DNA of 26,439 nt from the NCBI GenBank assembly GCA_903953195.1, contig CAJBIS010000174.1:1-26439 (forward strand). The letters are read 5' to 3'. The notes under the pieces were generated by a model. The model saw nothing but the letters and a program-made list of their open reading frames with translations. It did not search any database and had not been told where the DNA came from. Position numbers and translations under genes: made by a program. Origin of the DNA: an uncultured Actinomycetes bacterium. Lineage in GTDB: Bacteria > Actinomycetota > Acidimicrobiia > Acidimicrobiales > Microtrichaceae. Numbering within the stretch: the first letter of the stretch is position 1; the number at the start of each line of letters is the position of its first letter. Below are positions 15,461 to 22,672 of this stretch, in pieces.

Positions 15461-17551
15461 GTGAGCACGATGACCCAGGCCCCGGCGCCGGCGAGGCTCG
15501 GCTATCGGCCGGGTCTCGACGGCCTGCGCGCCATCTCGGTCGCCGCCGTCGTGCTCTACCACGCCGACGTCAGCTGGATGCCCGGCGGCTTCCTGGGCGT
15601 CGAGGTATTCTTCGTCATCAGCGGGTTCCTCATCACCACGCTGCTCCTCGAGGAGCGTGAGCACGCCGGTGCGGTGTCGATGCGGAACTTCTGGGTCCGT
15701 CGCGCCAAGCGCCTGCTCCCGGCGCTGTACCTGCTGCTCGCCGTGGTGTCCGTCGCGTCGCTGATCGTCTATCGCGATGCCGCCGGACGCATGGGCGGTG
15801 ACGTGATCGCCGCCCTCCTGTACGTCAGCAACTGGTGGCAGATCCATCTGGACCAGTCCTACTTCGCCCAGGCCGGTCGACCGCCGCTGCTGCAGCACCT
15901 GTGGTCCCTGGCGATCGAGGAGCAGTTCTACATCTTCTTCCCGCCGATCTTCATCCTCTGTGTGGCGCGGTTCGCCCACAGGAAGGTCCGTTGGACGCTC
16001 GTGGGACTCGCGGTGGCCTCGGCGATCTACATGGCGGTCCTCTACTCGCCGTTCGAGGATCCGTCGGCGGCGTACTTCAACACCTTCGCCCGCGCCTCGG
16101 GCCTGCTGCTCGGCGCGATGCTCGCGATGGTCTGGGCGCCATGGCGCGAGCGCCGGCAGAGCGGGCCGGGAGCGGGGGCGGCGCTCGACATCACCGGCGT
16201 CCTGGGTCTCGCGATCATCGTCTGGTTCCTCACCCGGGTGAACGCGTTCGACTCGTTCATCTACCGCGGCGGGTTCTTCCTGCTCGACCTGGTCTGCATC
16301 GTGGTGATCGCCGTCGTGGTGCACCCGTCCGCGTGGCTGGGCAGGGTGCTGGGCGTCGCGCCGTTGCAGTGGTTGGGTCGTCGCTCGTACTCGATCTACC
16401 TGTGGCACTGGCCGATCTTCATGGTGACGCGACCGGGGATCGACGTGCCGTTGACGGGCACCCCGCTCTTCGTCCTCCGCATCACCCTGACGATGATCGC
16501 GGCGGAGCTGTCGTACCGCTACATCGAGCAGCCGATCCGCGCCGGCGCCCTCGGCGCGTGGTGGGAGAACCTGCGCCACGGTCGGGGCGAGCGTCGGGTG
16601 TTCGCCGTCCGGCAGGGGTTGGTCATCGGCGGCATCGGGCTGGGGCTCACCGTGCTGATCGCCTGGGGGCTCCAGAAGGCGGCGAGCGATCCGGCTCGCG
16701 ACGAGATCGCGCTCGACGCCACCGGTCTGGCCGACGACGTCGCCGCCGGTGGCGGTGTGGTGCAGGCCCCACCGACGGCCCCGTCGACGTCGCTGGTGGG
16801 CAACGAGCCGTCCGGACCGACGACGACGATCGCCGACGCGACGTCGCCCGAGGTGACCGCCGGGGTCGAGGAGGCCGCGGACGCCGGAACCGGGGCGGCG
16901 GTCCGTCAGACGCCGACGAACTCGGTGATGATCGGCGACTCGGTGGTGCTGGGCGCACAACAGGAGCTGAAGAACGCGATGCCGGGGCTCCGGGTCGACG
17001 CCGAGGTGTCGCGGCAGTTCGACAAGATCCTCTCCACGGTGAAGGCCTACGCGGCCGCGGACTCGTTGCCGGGCCCGCTGATCGTCAACGCCGGCACCAA
17101 CGGCACGTTCGAGGACGACGATCTCGATCGGATCTTCGAGCTGGTGCCGCCCGACCATCCGGTGCTGCTGGTGAACGCCAAGGTGGACCGGCCGTGGGAG
17201 TCGCTGGTCAACGAACGCATCGTCGACGCCACGAAGCGGCACCGCAACGCGGTGCTGGTCGACTGGTTCGCGGTCAGTGAGGAGCACGCCGACTGGTTCA
17301 CCGGGGATGGCACCCACCTCAACCCGATGGGTGCCCGGGCGTTCGCCGAGTTGATCCGCGATCGGATGGCCCGGGTGACCGGCGCCCCGACCTCGGAGCC
17401 CGCCGGCACGGGATCCACGACGACGACCGAGCCGGACGGCTCGTCGAGCGGGAGCTCCGCCGGATCATCGGAGACGAGCTCGACCGGATCGTCGGGTGGC
17501 AGCTCGTCCGGCTCGTCCGGTTCCGGTGGCGCCCGGAACCAACGGAACTGA
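15461..17551 (+). CDS. OafA/YrhL-type membrane O-acyltransferase with extracytoplasmic SGNH domain
   Basis: The 696-residue protein begins with an acyltransferase-3 domain (residues about 12-390, about ten membrane helices): RPGLDGLRAISVAAVVLYHAD with the conserved His, GGFLGVEVFFVISGFLIT, RRAKRLLPALY, HLWSLAIEEQFYIFFP and YSIYLWHWPIF. A linker of about 90 residues leads to an SGNH/GDSL-like domain with MIGDSVVLGAQ (Ser about 494), VNAGTNGTF and DGTHLNPMGARAF (Asp about 616, His about 619). The family passes acyl groups across the membrane and places them on cell-wall polymers, glycans or lipids. The last about 36 residues are almost only Ser and Gly. GTG 15461 is supported by the -10-like AAGAAT just upstream. 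The substrate is unknown; the gene lies near polysaccharide genes but not in an operon with them. Confidence 0.9.
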   Translation: MSTMTQAPAPARLGYRPGLDGLRAISVAAVVLYHADVSWMPGGFLGVEVFFVISGFLITTLLLEEREHAGAVSMRNFWVRRAKRLLPALYLLLAVVSVASLIVYRDAAGRMGGDVIAALLYVSNWWQIHLDQSYFAQAGRPPLLQHLWSLAIEEQFYIFFPPIFILCVARFAHRKVRWTLVGLAVASAIYMAVLYSPFEDPSAAYFNTFARASGLLLGAMLAMVWAPWRERRQSGPGAGAALDITGVLGLAIIVWFLTRVNAFDSFIYRGGFFLLDLVCIVVIAVVVHPSAWLGRVLGVAPLQWLGRRSYSIYLWHWPIFMVTRPGIDVPLTGTPLFVLRITLTMIAAELSYRYIEQPIRAGALGAWWENLRHGRGERRVFAVRQGLVIGGIGLGLTVLIAWGLQKAASDPARDEIALDATGLADDVAAGGGVVQAPPTAPSTSLVGNEPSGPTTTIADATSPEVTAGVEEAADAGTGAAVRQTPTNSVMIGDSVVLGAQQELKNAMPGLRVDAEVSRQFDKILSTVKAYAAADSLPGPLIVNAGTNGTFEDDDLDRIFELVPPDHPVLLVNAKVDRPWESLVNERIVDATKRHRNAVLVDWFAVSEEHADWFTGDGTHLNPMGARAFAELIRDRMARVTGAPTSEPAGTGSTTTTEPDGSSSGSSAGSSETSSTGSSGGSSSGSSGSGGARNQRN
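17441..17532 (+). repeat. Ser/Gly low-complexity coding repeat
   Basis: The 3' end of the acyltransferase gene repeats TCG/AGC/GGC/TCC codons in SSG-like units (residues about 661-691). It encodes a flexible, probably extracytoplasmic tail that may be prone to slippage. Confidence 0.7.
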
Positions 17552-17659
17552 GCCCGATCCGACATCCGCCGGTCACGGCGCGTCGCCGATCCGGCCCGAT
17601 CCGGGCTCGATGGGTGGCGGTGCCGCCGGGCGTGGCGCGTGGCGCCCGTCTCGTGGCGA

Positions 17660-17665
17660 TACCGT
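17660..17665 (+). promoter_or_regulatory. Weak -10 candidate upstream of eno
   Basis: TACCGT fits TANNNT, 94 nt before the eno start, in the 207-bp spacer after the acyltransferase. No -35 is convincing. The same spacer holds two short GC hairpins (17594-17606 and 17616-17627), which I do not call as a terminator. Confidence 0.3.
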
Positions 17666-17746
17666 GGGTCGTCGCACTGGTCGGCCGAAGGCCGCGACGG
17701 GGCTCGGTGCTCACCGTCACCCCGCCGGATGTCGGCGTCAATTGAT

Positions 17747-17752
17747 GAGGAG
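17747..17752 (+). promoter_or_regulatory. Shine-Dalgarno of eno
   Basis: GAGGAG lies 6 nt before GTG 17759. This strong site fixes the start and rejects the longer upstream frame. Confidence 0.8.
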
Positions 17753-17758
17753 TCGTAC

Positions 17759-19054
17759 GTGAGCGTGATCGAAGGCGTGTGGGCCCGCGAGATCCTGGAT
17801 TCCCGGGGCAATCCGACGGTCGAGGTCGAGGTCGAACTCGACTCGGGCGTGCTCGGGCGTGCCGCCGTCCCCTCCGGCGCCTCCACCGGGGCCTTCGAGG
17901 CGGCCGAGCTGCGTGACGGCGACACCGACCGCTACGTCGGCAAGGGTGTGCTCGACGCCGTCGACAACGTGAACGATGAGATCGCGGACGCGCTCGTGGG
18001 CTTCGATGCGCTGGACCAGCGTGACGTCGACCGCCTGCTCATCGACCTCGACGGCACGCCCAACAAGTCCCGGCTGGGCGCCAACGCCATCCTGGGCGTC
18101 TCGCTGGCGGTGGCCCGAGCCGCGGCCGGCGAACTCGAGGTGCCGCTCTACCGCTACGTCGGCGGCACCAACGCGAGTGTCCTCCCGGTGCCCATGCTGA
18201 ACGTGATCAACGGCGGCGAGCACGCCGACAACAACGTCGACCTGCAGGAGTTCATGTTCATGCCGGTCGGCGCGGCGTCGTTCTCGGAGGCGCTCCGCTG
18301 GGGCGTCGAGTGCTACCACACGCTCAAGCAGGTGGTGCACGGCCGCGGGCTGTCGACGGCGATCGGTGACGAGGGCGGGTTCGCCCCGAATCTGGGCAGC
18401 AACGAGGAGGCCGTCGCCCTGCTCGTCGAGGCCATCGAACGTGCCGGCCGCACGCCCGGCGACGAGATCGCCATCGCACTCGACGTCGCCTCCACCGAGT
18501 TCTTCGCCGACGGTCGCTACACGCTGGCGGGCGAGGGGCGTTCGCTCACGTCGGCGGAGTTCGCCGACTACCTGGCCGACCTGTGCGGCCGCTACCCGAT
18601 CGTGTCCATCGAGGACGGCATGGCCGAGGAGGACTGGGACGGCTGGGCCGCGCTGACGGCGGCCCTCGGTGACCGGGTGCAGCTCGTCGGCGACGACCTG
18701 TTCGTCACCAACACCGAACGGCTCGCCCGCGGCATCGACACCGGGGTCGCCAACTCGATCCTCGTGAAGGTGAACCAGATCGGTTCGCTCACCGAGACGC
18801 TCGAGGCCGTCGAACTCGCCCAGCACAACCGGTACACCGCGGTCATGTCGCACCGCTCGGGTGAGACCGAGGACACCACCATCGCGGACCTCGCCGTCGC
18901 CACGAACTGCGGGCAGATCAAGACGGGCGCACCGGCTCGATCCGACCGTGTCGCCAAGTACAACCAGCTGCTCCGCATCGAGGAGGAGCTGGGTGACTCC
19001 GCCGTCTTCCGCGGCGCCGCGGCGCTCGCGCCGCTCGGGGCCCGCCGCTCGTGA
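17759..19054 (+). CDS. eno: Enolase (phosphopyruvate hydratase)
   Basis: Enolase interconverts 2-phosphoglycerate and phosphoenolpyruvate in glycolysis and gluconeogenesis. The 431-residue protein is complete: REILDSRGNPTVEVEV, SGASTGAFEA, GANAILGVSLAVARA, NVINGGEHADNNVDLQEFM, GDEGGFAPNL with the catalytic Glu, ALDVAS, SIEDGMAEEDWDGW, VGDDLFVTN (the metal ligands are the Asp/Glu/Asp of these last three motifs), KVNQIGSLTET with the catalytic Lys, SHRSGETEDTTIADLAVA and QIKTGAPARSDRVAKYNQLLRIEEEL. It has one of the clearest Shine-Dalgarno sites in the window, as expected for a highly expressed gene. Its TGA overlaps the GTG of ftsB by 4 nt, so the two are translationally coupled. Confidence 0.98.
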   Translation: MSVIEGVWAREILDSRGNPTVEVEVELDSGVLGRAAVPSGASTGAFEAAELRDGDTDRYVGKGVLDAVDNVNDEIADALVGFDALDQRDVDRLLIDLDGTPNKSRLGANAILGVSLAVARAAAGELEVPLYRYVGGTNASVLPVPMLNVINGGEHADNNVDLQEFMFMPVGAASFSEALRWGVECYHTLKQVVHGRGLSTAIGDEGGFAPNLGSNEEAVALLVEAIERAGRTPGDEIAIALDVASTEFFADGRYTLAGEGRSLTSAEFADYLADLCGRYPIVSIEDGMAEEDWDGWAALTAALGDRVQLVGDDLFVTNTERLARGIDTGVANSILVKVNQIGSLTETLEAVELAQHNRYTAVMSHRSGETEDTTIADLAVATNCGQIKTGAPARSDRVAKYNQLLRIEEELGDSAVFRGAAALAPLGARRS

Positions 19055-19410
19055 GTGCATCCCGGCCCCGTCGCTCGCCGGCGCGCGTGCTCCTGGTCGT
19101 GGGCGTCGCCGCGCTCGCCGGGCTGCTGCTCGCCGGGCCGGTGCTCGGCTGGTTCGATCAGCGCGACCAGGTGGCCGAACAACAGGCCGAGCTCGGACGG
19201 CTCACCGCGGAGAACAACGAGCTGATCGCCCGTCGGGCCCGGTTCGACGACCCCGCGGAGGTCCGGCGGATCGCCAGCCGTGACCTGGGGCTGGTCGAAC
19301 CCGGCGAGGAGTCGTACGCGGTGTTGCCGCCGTCGACCGCCGGCGTGAATCTGCCGAACGGTTGGCCGTTCGACCTGATCGCGTCGAGCGTCGCCACCGC
19401 CTCGCAGTGA
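19051..19410 (+). CDS. ftsB: FtsB/DivIC-type septum formation initiator
   Basis: This small 119-residue bitopic membrane protein has a basic N-terminus (SASRPRRSPAR), one membrane helix (VLLVVGVAALAGLLLAGPVL, about 13-32), a short coiled coil (DQVAEQQAELGRLTAENNEL, about 40-60) and the family element DPAEVRRIASRDLGLVEPGE. FtsB forms the FtsQLB complex that activates septal peptidoglycan synthesis. It follows eno with a 4-nt overlap (GTGA), the conserved actinobacterial eno-ftsB arrangement. It ends in about 33 residues that are not conserved as far as I can tell. Confidence 0.88.
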   Translation: MSASRPRRSPARVLLVVGVAALAGLLLAGPVLGWFDQRDQVAEQQAELGRLTAENNELIARRARFDDPAEVRRIASRDLGLVEPGEESYAVLPPSTAGVNLPNGWPFDLIASSVATASQ

Positions 19411-19437
19411 TCGCGGTTCGGCCGCACCGCCCTGCTG

Positions 19438-19480
19438 GCCACCGCACCACCAGCAACCTCCCACCACTCCGCTCACGAAC
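19438..19480 (+). promoter_or_regulatory. C-rich, G-poor tract (possible Rho loading site)
   Basis: This 43-nt stretch between ftsB and the ABC genes has 24 C and only 5 G on the + strand, unlike the balanced surroundings. It would be unstructured as RNA. Such C>G tracts are typical of Rho utilisation sites, which would separate eno-ftsB from the ABC genes. I see no intrinsic terminator here. Confidence 0.35.
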
Positions 19481-19492
19481 CGAGATCCGCAC

Positions 19493-20470
19493 ATGAGTTC
19501 CTCCTCCGCTCCGCCCATCGCCGCTCACGGCCTCGTCCGGGAGTTCGGTGACGTCCGAGCCGTCGACGGGGTCGATCTCGAGGTGGCCGAGGGTGAGATC
19601 TTCGGGTTCCTGGGGCCGAACGGTGCAGGCAAGTCGACGACGGTCCGGATGCTCACGACGCTGCTGCGACCGACGGATGGCACCGCATCGGTCGCCGGGT
19701 TCGACGTCGTCCGGGAGCCGGCGAGGGTCCGGGCGTCGATCGGCGTCGCGTTGCAGGATGCCGCGATCGACCCGCTCATGACCGGGCGTGAACTGCTCCA
19801 CCTGCAGGCGACGCTCTACGGCATCGGTCGCCGCGCCGGGCGGGACCGCAGCGAGGTCCTGCTCGACCGGGTCGGACTCACCGAGGCCGCCGACCGACTC
19901 GTCGGCGGGTACTCGGGTGGCATGCGGCGGCGGCTGGACCTCGCGCTCGCGCTGATGCACGAGCCGGCGGTGCTGTTCCTCGACGAACCGACCACCGGTC
20001 TCGACCCGATGAGCCGGCTCAACCTGTGGGGCGAGGTGCGGCGCCTCAACACCGAGTTGGGCACGACGGTGTTCCTCACCACGCAGTACCTCGAGGAGGC
20101 CGACGAACTGGCGCACCGCGTCGCGATCATCGACCACGGCACGATCGTGCGGGAGGGCACCCCGGCCACCCTCAAGTCCGAGGTCGGACTGCCGACGCTG
20201 CTGATCGACGTCGATCCCGGTGACGAGGAGCGCACGCACGAGGCACTCGTCGGCGTCGGCGAGCCGCGCCCGGCCCGGGCGGGTCGCGTGGCCGTCGGGC
20301 TCTACGCCGGTGCCGCCGGTGCCGCCGACGCCGTGCGGGCACTCGACGCGGCCGGGATCTCGATCCACCACATGGAGCTCAACACGCCGTCACTCGACGA
20401 CGTGTTCGCCGAGGCCACCGGCCGCCGACTCGAGGGCGCGGCCGAGGCCGCCGCCGAGGACGCCTCGTGA
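19493..20470 (+). CDS. DrrA-like ABC transporter ATP-binding protein
   Basis: The 325-residue nucleotide-binding subunit has Walker A GPNGAGKST (about 43), a Q-loop in GVALQDAAID, signature YSGGMRRRLDLA, Walker B VLFLDEPTTGLDP and a switch region LTTQYLEEADEL. The switch position is Gln where many ABC ATPases have His, a variant familiar in DrrA-type drug and lipid exporters. A C-terminal extension (about 230-325, ending in an acidic Ala/Glu tail) also matches the DrrA class. It powers the two permeases encoded next, with 4-nt overlaps between all three genes. ATG 19493 has no strong Shine-Dalgarno. The exported substrate is unknown; drug, lipid or glycan precursors are all possible. Confidence 0.93.
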   Translation: MSSSSAPPIAAHGLVREFGDVRAVDGVDLEVAEGEIFGFLGPNGAGKSTTVRMLTTLLRPTDGTASVAGFDVVREPARVRASIGVALQDAAIDPLMTGRELLHLQATLYGIGRRAGRDRSEVLLDRVGLTEAADRLVGGYSGGMRRRLDLALALMHEPAVLFLDEPTTGLDPMSRLNLWGEVRRLNTELGTTVFLTTQYLEEADELAHRVAIIDHGTIVREGTPATLKSEVGLPTLLIDVDPGDEERTHEALVGVGEPRPARAGRVAVGLYAGAAGAADAVRALDAAGISIHHMELNTPSLDDVFAEATGRRLEGAAEAAAEDAS

Positions 20471-21285
20471 GCGCCGCTGTCGACTCCACCGCCGCCGTGA
20501 CGAGCGGGCACACGTTCACCCAGGGTGTGGCGCTCAGTCATCGGGCCATCCTCCGCTTCGCCCGTCAGCCCAGTTCGTGGATCCCGGCGACCGTGTTCCC
20601 GTTGTTGCTCGTCGCGGTGAACTCATCTGCGATGGGTGGCGTGGCATCCATCCCGGGCGTGATCCCGCCGGGGACGACGTTCCTCATGTTCCTGCTCCCC
20701 GCCGCCATCATCCAGGGCGTGATGTTCGGCGGCATCAACGGGGGATCGGAACTCGCGACCGACATCCAGGGCGGCTTCTTCGACCGACTGGTCGCCTCGC
20801 CCGTGAGTCGCCCGGCGATCCTGATCGGCCGGCTCGCCGGCGCCATGGCGTTCGGGCTCGTCCAGGCCATCTTCTTCCAGGTCGTGCTCCTCCCGTTCGG
20901 TGCCGAGGTGCGGGGCGGGATCCCCGGTCGACTGGTCCTGCTCGTCGTGGCGGTGCTGTTGTCGCTCGGACTCGGTTCGATCGCCGCCGGCCTGGCGGCC
21001 CGCACGGGTCAGCCCGAGGCGGTCCAGGGGTTCTTCCCGCTGATCTTCATCCTGTTGTTCCTGTCGAGCGCGTTCTTCCCGACCCAGCTCATGTCGGGCT
21101 GGTACCAGCGCCTCGCCGAGCTCAACCCGATCACCTGGATGGTCGACGGCATGCGGGTCCAGGTGCTCGAGGAGTTCTCGCCGTCGGCGGCCGCGGTCAG
21201 CATCGGGGTGTGTCTCGGGATCTGTGTGATCGGCATGACGTTCGCCACCCGGCAGCTGCAACGTCGACTGGCGGTGGCGTCGTGA
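20467..21285 (+). CDS. ABC-2 type permease, first subunit
   Basis: This 272-residue integral membrane protein has six probable helices and the ABC-2 permease layout: GGSELATDIQGGFFDRLVASPVSR (the conserved cytoplasmic segment after helix 2), a long hydrophobic stretch around LVLLVVAVLLSLGLGSIAAGLAARTG, and the late PLIFILLFLSSAFFP...LAELNPITWMVDGMR signature. GTG 20467 overlaps the ATPase stop by 4 nt. It probably forms a heterodimer with the following permease, because both are divergent half-size subunits in one operon. Confidence 0.9.
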   Translation: MSAAVDSTAAVTSGHTFTQGVALSHRAILRFARQPSSWIPATVFPLLLVAVNSSAMGGVASIPGVIPPGTTFLMFLLPAAIIQGVMFGGINGGSELATDIQGGFFDRLVASPVSRPAILIGRLAGAMAFGLVQAIFFQVVLLPFGAEVRGGIPGRLVLLVVAVLLSLGLGSIAAGLAARTGQPEAVQGFFPLIFILLFLSSAFFPTQLMSGWYQRLAELNPITWMVDGMRVQVLEEFSPSAAAVSIGVCLGICVIGMTFATRQLQRRLAVAS

Positions 21286-22094
21286 CCGTCACCGCACCGT
21301 CCCCCGCGCCGTCCGCCGCATCACCGTCGGTGCCGTCGTGGCCGCTGATCCAGCAGATCCTCCGTCGGAGCATGACGTCGCTCCGGCGCATCCCGGCCGC
21401 GATCATCCCGGTGATCGTGATGCCGATCTTCTTCACCGTCGCGTTCTCGGGCACGTTCCGCGGCCTGACCGAGCTGCCGGGCTACCCGACGGACAACATC
21501 TACAACTGGATGGTGCCGTACGCCTGCCTGCAGACGGCGAGCTTCGCGGCGCTGGCCTCGGCGTTCACGCTGGGTCGCGACCTCGAGGGCGGGTTCTACG
21601 ACCGACTCCTGCTCGCACCGGCGGCCCGGTGGACGGTGCCGGCGGCGAGCGTGCTGTGGGCGATGATCCGGGCGCTGCTGCCGCTCTCGATCACGCTCGT
21701 CCTCGGCATCATCGGGGGCATGACGTTCCCCGGCGGGATCGCGGCGGTGTGGTGGTTGGCGATCGGAGCGTTCGCGGTGGCGGCGCTCGGGTCCCTCTGG
21801 GGGCTGGGAGTCATGTACCGACTGCAGCGTCAGTCGGCCGGCGGGCTCGTCCAGATCGGGCTGTTCGTCGTGATGTTCCTGTCGGTCGGCACGGTCCCAC
21901 TCGAACTGCAGGAGGGGTGGCTGCCACACGTCGCCCGCCTGAACCCCCTGACGTACATCCTGGACATGGCCCGGTGCGGCTTCGTGGGCACCTGCGCGTG
22001 GTCCGACATCTGGCCCGGACTGCTCGCCATCGCCGTGAGCGGGGTGCTGCTCGGCTGGTGGGCCGAGCGCGGCTGGCGCCGACTCGTCCCCTGA
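21282..22094 (+). CDS. ABC-2 type permease, second subunit
   Basis: This 270-residue permease is of the same class as its upstream neighbour. After a Pro/Ser/Ala-rich N-terminus come LRRIPAAIIPVIVMPIFFTVAF, the cytoplasmic element LGRDLEGGFYDRLLLAPAAR, and the closing ARLNPLTYILDMARCGFVG. About six helices are visible. GTG 21282 overlaps the previous stop by 4 nt; the open frame upstream runs through the first permease in another frame and is not real. The two permeases are clearly related in plan but differ in sequence, consistent with an old duplication and a heterodimeric exporter. Confidence 0.9.
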   Translation: MTVTAPSPAPSAASPSVPSWPLIQQILRRSMTSLRRIPAAIIPVIVMPIFFTVAFSGTFRGLTELPGYPTDNIYNWMVPYACLQTASFAALASAFTLGRDLEGGFYDRLLLAPAARWTVPAASVLWAMIRALLPLSITLVLGIIGGMTFPGGIAAVWWLAIGAFAVAALGSLWGLGVMYRLQRQSAGGLVQIGLFVVMFLSVGTVPLELQEGWLPHVARLNPLTYILDMARCGFVGTCAWSDIWPGLLAIAVSGVLLGWWAERGWRRLVP

Positions 22095-22138
22095 GCGCCG
22101 GCCTGCCGCGGCCCACGGGACCGACTCCGAGCCGCCGC

Positions 22139-22144
22139 TACAGT
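22139..22144 (+). promoter_or_regulatory. -10-like hexamer of DUF501-ppx
   Basis: TACAGT ends 6 nt before ATG 22151, predicting a leaderless transcript that starts the DUF501-ppx unit anew after the ABC genes. Confidence 0.45.
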
Positions 22145-22150
22145 CGCAGC

Positions 22151-22672
22151 ATGGTCCCCCCGCCGGTCGACGACATGGCGTCACCCGACTCGGCGTCGCC
22201 CGAGGTGGCGTCGCCGGACGACGTGGCGGCGGTCGAGGCCCGGTTGGGTCGCCGGCCGCGGGGCCGGTTCGCCGTGGTGGTGCGTGACGCCGCCGATGCT
22301 CCTGTGGTGATCCGCAACGAGCCGCTGCTCGACGACGGCACGCCCATGCCGACCCGCTTCTGGCTCGTCGATCCGGACCTGTTGCGACGGATCGGGACGC
22401 TCGAGGCGGCCGGTGGCGTGAAGCAGGCCGAGGCCGCGGTCGACGCCGGCGAGCTCGCCGCAGCGCACCGGCGTGCCGCTGCGGCGCGTGATGCGGCGAT
22501 CCCCGCCGACCACACCGGACCGCGGCCCTTCGGCGGCGTCGGCGGGACACGCACCGGGGTCAAGTGCCTGCACGCGCACTACGCCAGCTATCTGGCCACG
22601 GGCGACGATCCGGTCGGCGCGTGGGTCGAGATGCAACTGAACACCTTCGAGACGGGAGCGGAACATGACTGA
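22151..22672 (+). CDS. DUF501 family protein
   Basis: This 173-residue protein of unknown function belongs to the DUF501 family, recognisable from RLGRRPRGRFAVVVRDA, PTRFWLVDPDLLRRIGTLEAAGGVKQAEA and the C-terminal GVKCLHAHYASYLATGDDPVGAWV with a conserved Cys and two His. The first about 25 residues are a variable Ser/Pro/Asp-rich stretch. In actinobacteria the family lies between ftsB and ppx; here the ABC genes separate it from ftsB, but the 8-nt overlap with ppx is retained. The Cys/His cluster might bind a metal (inference only). Confidence 0.88.
   Translation: MVPPPVDDMASPDSASPEVASPDDVAAVEARLGRRPRGRFAVVVRDAADAPVVIRNEPLLDDGTPMPTRFWLVDPDLLRRIGTLEAAGGVKQAEAAVDAGELAAAHRRAAAARDAAIPADHTGPRPFGGVGGTRTGVKCLHAHYASYLATGDDPVGAWVEMQLNTFETGAEHD

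Noticed and set aside
12370..15468. 1032-codon open frame on the minus strand
   Set aside because: It is antisense to mazG, the inositol phosphate synthase and the P450, all with clear family motifs, and its product is an Arg/Asp/Glu/Val-rich sequence without recognisable domains.
17594..17627. Two short hairpins after the acyltransferase gene as a terminator
   Set aside because: Stems are only 4-5 bp with very short loops and no T-run; they are common by chance at this GC content.
17639..17758. Forty-codon N-terminal extension of enolase
   Set aside because: A strong Shine-Dalgarno at 17747-17752 and the usual enolase N-terminus (IEGVWAREILDSRGNP) place the start at 17759.
20068..20106. 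Gln in place of His in the ABC ATPase switch (LTTQYLEEAD) as a dead ATPase
   Set aside because: The same substitution is familiar in DrrA-type exporters, and the Walker A, Walker B and signature motifs are intact.
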